A DNA stretch of 64,000 nucleotides from Moniliophthora roreri (taxonomy: Eukaryota; Basidiomycota; Agaricomycetes; Agaricales; Marasmiaceae): contig LATX02000233.1 in the NCBI GenBank assembly GCA_001466705.2, forward strand, positions 1-64,000, in the 5' to 3' direction. The first letter of the stretch is position 1. Each line of letters opens with the position of its first letter. This document shows positions 57,119 through 64,000 of the stretch, one piece after another. Both the position numbers and the translations under genes were made by a program. The notes beneath the pieces were generated by a model. That model saw only the letters and a list, made by a program, of their open reading frames with translations. It had not been told where the DNA came from and searched no databases.

Positions 57119-58874
57119 GAAGACGTGAAGAGAAGGTGATTCCCGCGGCTTCGGGCTCTGTCATCTCCGTCGTGACCGAGGTCCGTTGCCGCTCAGCATC
57201 AAGGCTCCTTTGCACTGCGGCCTACATGGTTTGAGTAACACCAGGTGTATTATTTCCAAATAGACTGATATCGGCTGTGTACTAACCAAAATTCACTCTG
57301 GTGTGCAGGCGAATTACGAGGATATCACATCAAGGGGCCTGTACTCTGTACGGAGAACGCTTAATCCGACCGAGGCTTATGACGAAGATCCTAAGTGTTT
57401 TCTTCAACGCGAGTTGGATATCTAGCCTTTGAACCCCTCCCTTCCATCGATCCTACACATCACACAATAGCTTGGATGCGACCAAACTATATTCAATAGC
57501 CTGGTTTAACCATGGCGGGACTTACCGTTATATCATGTAATTTCTTTGGAGTCAGCCTCGGGAATCGGCGCCATCCAAGTCACGAAACACAGCGCGCGAA
57601 ACAGGTTCTATAAAAGAACGTGTGAGTTTTTATCTCACGGCCCTTGCTCCAGATATCGCAAGCCGTTTGCGTCGCTTGTCCTCCCTCCACTTGGAACGAC
57701 TCTGTAAATATTGCTATAATTCCTCTCAATTCCATCTCCAGGTATTTTGGCTACTTCATTTAAGCATTTACTCGCGAACTGATTTCAATTTAGCCTCGAG
57801 CGTCTCGCCATGCATGGATCATCGACCGACGCCATCGGCAAATTAGCCACTGCCAGCTGAGGATATATCAACCGACTTGCCGTTGACCTTGGGTTAGGAA
57901 AGTGCTCTGTCATCATCAGGATTCGCCCGAGTATGGTATCACATGAATCATTCAATCCTTACAAGCGAGGTTCGTATTGTAACCCTGCGTTTGAGAAGAT
58001 GAAACTGAACAAGAAACAAACGGACAGGCAGTATGAACGGTCTCGACCAACTAAGTTTCGAACAGCAGCGTTCCCATCCATTCCGATTCAGCAAGAGCAC
58101 TCATTTGAAGATTTTATAATGCATATGGTCCCACTTTTCAAGCTCGGGTCGCCGTTCTCTCCTATTGGACACGTTCAGTTCACCACAAGCTGCCTACGTA
58201 CGGCGAATACTTACGGGAACGGGGATAAGAGGTACCATCTTTGTTCGCTGTCAAAAAAGTGTGCCTGAACTTGGCATATGCAGGTATTTCAATGATACGT
58301 GTACGTTTGTGGGATTTATTTTTCTAATTTATTGAAGATTCTAGGGACAATCATCCTACGAGTACATAAGTCGGCTTTTGCTCGATCACACTCGAGGCCG
58401 CATCCAGAGTTTCCCAAGTTCCAAATGCACTGGATGCGAATTACTTTGGAGGAGCTGGAGCTGTAAATTCACGGAGGAAGGCATCATTCAGCGCGTTCCG
58501 TCCTGAACAGCCGGAACGCCAGTTACTTGGACGGACGTCAAACGTCAGTGAGTAAGACGCTCTCTAACACGAATCAATGCTTCTTTGTCCAGACTCTGAC
58601 GCGAATTGTACCTTTGACAACATCTACGACTCGGTCTATCAATTGTTTGGGCCTGGATTCGACAGCTCCTTGTCTTGTCATCACTCTCGGCCAACGTCCT
58701 CCACTACAAAACACCTCTAGCCGAACTTTTATCCAATCGCAGCGCGTCTTTGACCCCTGGAAAACCATCCGTTAGCCTTCTTTCCGACACCCGGAATGCT
58801 CAGTACCGCTGATGAATTCAATTCTAATCATGCTTACTTCCGTCTCTGCTCCGTCAGGCTTTACACACCACACG
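57119..58874. other. Intergenic, nothing supported
   Basis: The largest open frame is 111 codons (57933-58268, plus strand), with no signal peptide, domain or paralogue. The last part is the promoter of the secreted protein gene. Confidence 0.4.
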
Positions 58875-58880
58875 GTATAA
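58875..58880 (+). promoter_or_regulatory. TATA box of the PAN/apple-like protein gene
   Basis: TATAAA within CACGGTATAAAGAGCG, 94 bases before the ATG at 58969; a strong core promoter match. Confidence 0.7.
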
Positions 58881-58968
58881 AGAGCGCGCTCTCTGTTCGT
58901 TTATTTCCCCAGTAGCAATCTCAACTTGCCACTTCCTCTCCTTTCGAGCTCCCCTCCCTCGTACCAAA

Positions 58969-59816
58969 ATGCGTTTCACTGCCATCTTTGCTGCTGCCGC
59001 CATCTTCGCGACTGGTGTTTCCGCTGCTCCTGCTACTACTGAAGCGACTTTGACAGCTCAGTTCGGGGCTTCTCTTACACCCGCCAACAACTATGGTGCC
59101 CCTATTCCACCATGGAAGCCTGGCTGCAAGCCGGGATGGTACTATGGTGACCACAAGGAGCTATTGAAGATTATCGTTCCGTTGTTGAAGGAGCTGGATA
59201 GTGTGAGTTTGAGTCTTCTTGACCGTGTTCCGTGATTCTTTAGCTCACTGATACCCAATTTGTTATCTAGCTCATTTGCAAACTCCTTAATTTGCTGCCC
59301 CTCGGTATCAAATGCCCCAAGCCTCCTCACCATCCTCCTCCCAGCGATGGATGGACCAAGACTTTTGAAAACTACGATGGAGCGACTCAGGCTGACGATT
59401 ATTTGACTTTTGGTTTGGTTGATACCGTTGATGGTACGTTTTCAACTTTAATAATTTTAGGTTATGATTGACGCTGACATTGACGTTCATTATAGACTGC
59501 AAAGCCATGTGCCTCAGCGTCGAAAACTGCAACTTCTTTAACGGTGAGTTATTCTGTCGTCTTTACGATTCGTTCATGATGTTGAGCTTTTTGCCAGTCT
59601 ACCACGATGTAAACGGAAAGGTTAGTCACTTTTATGATTATAGTCTTTATCCCGGTGCTGACCTATTTCGTATCATAGGATGGATCTCCTCTCTTGACTT
59701 GCTCCCTCTTCTCGAAATGCCACGGTGTTGAGGATGCTACCAACAAGGGGGGCCAATCTCAGCCTGATGGTAGTATTAACCACATCGCTGATAGCGCTGG
59801 GTACTGCAAGGCTTAA
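58969..59816 (+). CDS. Secreted Cys-rich protein, PAN/apple-like
   Basis: Five exons. The N-terminus MRFTAIFAAAAIFATGVSAA is a signal peptide, followed by PPWKPGCKPGWYYGDHKELL. Exon 2 has LICKLLNLLPLGIKCPKPPH and WTKTFENYDGATQADDYLTF. Exons 3-5 give DCKAMCLSVENCNFFNVYHD, LLTCSLFSKCHG and ADSAGYCKA before the TAA at 59814. The CxxxCxxxxNCxFFNxYxD...LxCxLF pattern is the core of PAN/apple-like secreted proteins, some of which are called fruit-body-specific in mushrooms. All joins keep the frame, including two very short exons (ACTGCAAAG... and TCTACCACG...). Inferred extracellular, perhaps developmentally regulated; ligand unknown. Confidence 0.8.
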
Positions 59817-60100
59817 GAGCCTTTTTCTCTTTTGCGAGATGGAAAGTTTGCTTGGGATTCGTTTGGAACATTCGTTTTTGGACAATGGTCTGTACCTCGG
59901 TGAATCGATCCTTTGTTGACTGCATTCCTTTTGTACTGGGACTTTTTGGGGTTATTGTGTTGAGATACTTAGTGTGTCTTAGTTGTAGACTGTGTATACA
60001 ATGTTAATCTACTTGCTTTTGTGAGGCTTGGCAAATGGTTTGTGGACCTGGCGGCTCGAATAGTTGAACGGCGTTGAGAGGTTTGGGTGCTTGTGAGGTT
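59817..60100. other. 3' flank of the secreted protein gene
   Basis: T-rich 3' flank with ordinary base composition and no gene. Confidence 0.4.
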
Positions 60101-60764
60101 GCTCTTCTACTCTCACCACTTCCACTTCATGTTCAACACACACCAGTATCCTTACCCTTGATACATTCAAAATGAGTTTTACAGGGATTACAGGGGCCTT
60201 TGCGAGCAGGAAAGGAGAAAGATAACTCTGTTTGTCGGCTGCTTTTTGGTTCTCTTTAATGGCATCTGAAAACTTTGTTTTAGCAGAAGACGTTCCTGAT
60301 TGTGGTGCTGCAAACACGTATCTGCCAGGGAGAACTAGGAGCCCCTAGCATGTAGTAGTGGAATAATGGAACATAGTTGTTGCCAACCAGCAAGTCTGTA
60401 TCATGGTGATCTTCCCAACAACTCCACAACTGACATTGGAGGCATAGAGTGCAGAGTGTACACAATCAAAATGTGTGTTCCAATATATCAGGTTCATGTT
60501 CCCATCCTGACAGTTTCATATTTCTCAATGGTGTTTTTCTTTTGAGCATGAAATGGATGTCAATGTTTTTTGCCCATTACATCCTGGCTCTCAAAGAACT
60601 TTTCACAACCAATTCATGCTACCAACTTGAGCTAAACAGTTGAAGTCTTAAGAGTTCTGTTCCATTTTCACCCCAAATTGCATTTGAGATGGACTCAGTC
60701 TCTTAGTGGACTGTTATCTTGCTTTGTCACCCTTAGAAGACTCTATTGTGGGTTTTAGGTGTGC

Positions 60765-60790
60765 TGTGTGTGTGTGTGGGGGGGGGGGGG
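60765..60790. repeat. (GT)n followed by a G run
   Basis: A GTGTGTGTGTG stretch runs into 13 consecutive G. Simple repeat, possibly prone to sequencing error. Confidence 0.8.
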
Positions 60791-62278
60791 TTTAGTAGCT
60801 GTCATTAGTTGCTGAGTCCCACTAGAGTGCAGTTTTAGAGTGAAAATAGTGTTTAGCAGCTCTTCATAAAAGATAGAGTTTCTGCCTCTTCATTGGGGTC
60901 AAAGATGGCAAGATTGTGATATGACAGGTATGTCTTTCCAGCCTTACAAGCTCTTTACTTATCACTAGCTTTACAGAGTTTTCTTGAACACCCTATTCTT
61001 CTCCACATCATGGCATGTTACCTCACTCACATTCACAGCATACCTGCAGGTGTCAAGTGTCTGGAAGGAAGACCATTTGGGGCCCTTGAGCTTTCTGTGC
61101 AAGCAGTATGTGTTGATTATTAAATACCTGTAAAACAAATGACTATCTTGTTTACAGTTGGAGCAAGCATTTGCTCTCTACTGCAACAACAATGATGCAT
61201 TCCCAGTCATCACTGCATTACTTTTCTTCTCATACACAAACTGAGGCTCCAAGGCTGTGCTAGATCATGACACTGCATATGGGGTGTTCTTTTCATGCAA
61301 TTAATACAAAGGAAATACACTCAGAATACTGCTATATATTCACTTCCAGACAACATTCAGAAAATTCTATTAGTTTCAAGCTATCACAAATTGAAAACAG
61401 CAAGCATATTCTGTATTTTAATTTCCAGAAGAGTCTGTGTTTTTGAATAATCTTATAATAATGAAATCATAAAATTATCCTTTAGTTCTCTAATTACAAA
61501 TATACTAGATTTCCTGCCTTATAAAATAGTGAGAAAACATTCAGAAAATAAATATAAAATTTTGAATTTTATATCAAGGAAAACATGTTAAATATTATAT
61601 GAAAATTATCTAAAAACTGCTGTAAGATAGATAGTGTTTTTCACATGATTTTCCTACCATTTTTCTAGTGTTTTCCAGGTGTTTTCTCTGACTTTTCTAC
61701 AATAGAATATCTGGAATTTTTATCTTATCTAATCAGCATTTTCTGAGTATTTTCAACCAGAGAAAATCTAATGTTTTCTCAGCATGGAACTTATTCTAAT
61801 ATATTGTATTGTCTATCAATTCTATATCTTTTGTTGTTGAAAATTCAGCATCCTCCAGACATATTCTTATTAAGGGGACACAATTAAAATTTAGGATTCA
61901 TATATGCTTTTTTGAGAATTTTCTCTGCAAGAAGATTAAGTGTTTTGTCAATCAGAAAACCATATTAAAAGAACACCTTGTATGTAGTATAAGAGTAATG
62001 AAACAGGGCTTTTCCATCACAATGAATTCCACAAAGTAATTAAGAGTCTCTTGAATGACAAGTGGAAATCAATCATCAACAGTGCCACCAAACTCATCAA
62101 GTCTAAACACAGGTCTTAGAAGAAGCCAATAAAGTCATAGAAGGCTCAAAGGAACTCTGAGAGCAGTAGAAATTCAAGCTCAGAGGAGGATATCATGACG
62201 TCTGATCCATATGTTTTCTTTATCACTGATTTATACATGTACTAATGTCTCACACTTGGCTCTTCTAGCCCTGAGCCC

Positions 62279-62533
62279 ATTGCAGTAACTGAAGCCAATC
62301 TCCAAATTGCATCAACAACTAAGGGTGATTTGGAAGCTGCAGATCAAGGTGTGTTAGTAAGGAGAGGATCAGAGGCATATGCAGGCAGCAAAGATCCAAT
62401 GGAGATGGATGCTGTGAGTGCAGCAGATAACAATGAGGACAGTAGAGAAGGAGGCAATGAACATGGCTTTGTGGATGCTGAGGCTGAGGCAAGCAATGCA
62501 GCCCATTCAGATGATGAGAGCAATAGTAAATAG
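62279..62533 (+). other. Candidate acidic exon in the CpG-poor region
   Basis: After a TTCTAG acceptor-like site the frame reads EPIAVTEANLQIASTTKGDL and later DAEAEASNAAHSDDESNSK, about 85 codons to a TAG. The acidic Ala/Asp/Glu/Ser composition resembles disordered protein. An upstream segment near 62140-62195 (SESSRNSSSEEDIM) could be a preceding exon. It may be a relic inside repeat DNA. Confidence 0.3.
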
Positions 62534-64000
62534 GCTATTTATAGATCCCTCTGTTCATTCAATCAATCTGAGTTTTCTAAGCTTTGTGTCTCTTGTAGTA
62601 TATCTCCAAGTAATCTGCTATAGCTCTAGTGAATTACAATAGCTAAGTAGGAACAGGTAGTTTACCAAGAAAATTTCATCTTATTTTACTTTTCAAGCTT
62701 TTTTTTCCTTACAAAGTACTCAAAGTGCACTGTTTTGCTGATGCAGTGAAAGTACAGATACTTATAAATCTCCAAGTATAACTATAACAAAAATGGAGAT
62801 TCTGTAGAAAGCTCTAATCACAACCAAAAGAATGTTCTACTTGACTTGGACAGTCAGAACTGATATTTTTTGATAATAAGGCAGAGAACCAGATTAAGCC
62901 ACTTTCTGACTGGCAGATGTATAGAAGTTGGTAGTGGAGAATGTGATTTTTAAAAACTCAGAGAGATGAGATTTGAGCAGGCAGTTGGAGAACAACAAAT
63001 AAATAACATATAATACTGCCAGCCATAGTCACTTGTATATGCAACCTGAGATAGCAAGATCTCATTGCCCCAGCCATTCTATAGAAGTATTCTGGAGAAT
63101 AACACAATGCCAATTAGATACCTATCTTAGACTTTCTGACACTTTCTGGCCTGCAATTTTAAATAAGGTAAAATGATTATTTCTTATGTGTGAGTAGTTT
63201 TTGCCCCAAGATAACAAAAAAACTCAACCTGTGCAACATAACCCAAGATAATGAGCAGAAAGAAAAGGTATGTTAACCCTTATTATTTTCGTACTAACCC
63301 TACTTCAATCTAAAGGACTAACATAAATTAAGACAAAAGCCTTGGTGTATCAACCCTTGTTCATCCCACCAATTTCAACCTGAGATCAAGTGCCTGTAAT
63401 TTACAATGTCAACCCTTAGTGACACCTTTAATGTCAACTATCATTAATACTGAATTAACTTTTACTATAACCCCAATGCCTGATCAAAATCAACCCTAGT
63501 TAATCTCCTTGGTAATAACCTGTACTCTTCAAGTCATCTTAGTCAGAGTTGGAACATGTAGCAACTTGTGCTAACAATGTTACTCTTAAATGTTAGCCTG
63601 ACCTAATTTTGCACATATTCAGACCCAACAAGCCTTGGATAGGTGATAAATATGTTGCACCAAATACTTACACCTGGCCCACATTACTGGTGGAGGCTGA
63701 AATAGGTATGCTACTAGACATTGCTGTACTAGTTCCTGGTGTCACTGGTGGCACCCCAGCTCCAACTGCAAACTTTCTAATCCTGTTATGCCCATACCTC
63801 TTGGCTGAGACAACTCATACAAAGTATCAGTGCAACTAACCCTGCATACATGTTCTTACCCTCATGTTTTACTTCCACTCTGCATCTCTATACTTGCAGC
63901 ATGTTCTCTTGCAGCATGTTCCACAATGTCCTCATGTAGATACATGTACTAGCCTTGTTGCCATAGCCTAGTTAGTATATAAGACACATGTACAGTACTT

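Larger units (their letters stand above)
60101..64000. other. AT-rich, CpG-poor region without a convincing gene
   Basis: From about 60150 to the window end CpG dinucleotides become very rare and A+T rises, unlike the rest of the window. TG and CA are frequent, as expected after deamination of methylated CpG. Splice-like sites and short frames occur, for example 62279-62533 and 63609-63839, but none shows a known domain. The region is probably old methylated repeat or transposon DNA; an origin outside this genome (assembly chimera) cannot be excluded. Confidence 0.5.

Overview
The window is genomic DNA from a filamentous basidiomycete, most likely an Agaricomycete mushroom. Genes are split by many short (about 45-65 nt) GT-AG introns. 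The recognisable families are typical of that group: WW-like/transmembrane proteins, a FunK1-type kinase relic, DUF1349 and DUF3455 small proteins, a P4-ATPase flippase, a GH3 beta-xylosidase and the complex I assembly factor NDUFAF2. Nothing bacterial is present, and I see no tRNA, rRNA or CRISPR array.

Layout. 0.3-14.9 kb: two WW-like membrane-protein genes (287-2256 minus; 12347-14937 plus) flank a zone of local duplication. That zone holds four copies of a small acidic-protein gene (two apparently intact, two broken) and a pair of Lys/Pro-rich basic-protein genes, both with a 15-nt micro-exon. 11.3-21.2 kb: a tandem array of DUF1349 genes (one broken, three intact, 225 aa each), each preceded in the repeat unit by a decayed 3' end of the Lys/Pro-rich gene. 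A 777-bp Tc1/mariner-like element sits in one unit, and the empty site is preserved in another. 23.0-31.8 kb: single genes for a Cys/His-motif protein, an NAD(P)-binding Rossmann protein, a FunK1-like relic and an HMG-box protein. 32.3-37.6 kb: transposon-like inverted repeats, a small secreted Cys-rich protein, and a duplicated 3' end of the HMG gene. 38.0-45.4 kb: a conserved block with the P4-ATPase and GH3 beta-xylosidase in convergent orientation. 45.8-54.7 kb: three tandem secreted DUF3455 genes. The first carries a 2.5-kb terminal-inverted-repeat element inside its first intron, leaving the splice sites intact. 55.4-59.8 kb: a single-pass membrane protein, NDUFAF2 and a secreted PAN/apple-like protein. 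60.1-64 kb: AT-rich, strongly CpG-poor DNA with no convincing gene, probably methylated repeat DNA.

The genes do not form a pathway. The main theme is recurrent local duplication and decay of small, lineage-specific (often secreted or membrane) genes beside stable housekeeping genes, with several non-autonomous DNA transposons that can be dated relative to the duplications. Exon boundaries were read by eye from splice signals and reading frame; they are most reliable where paralogous copies agree.
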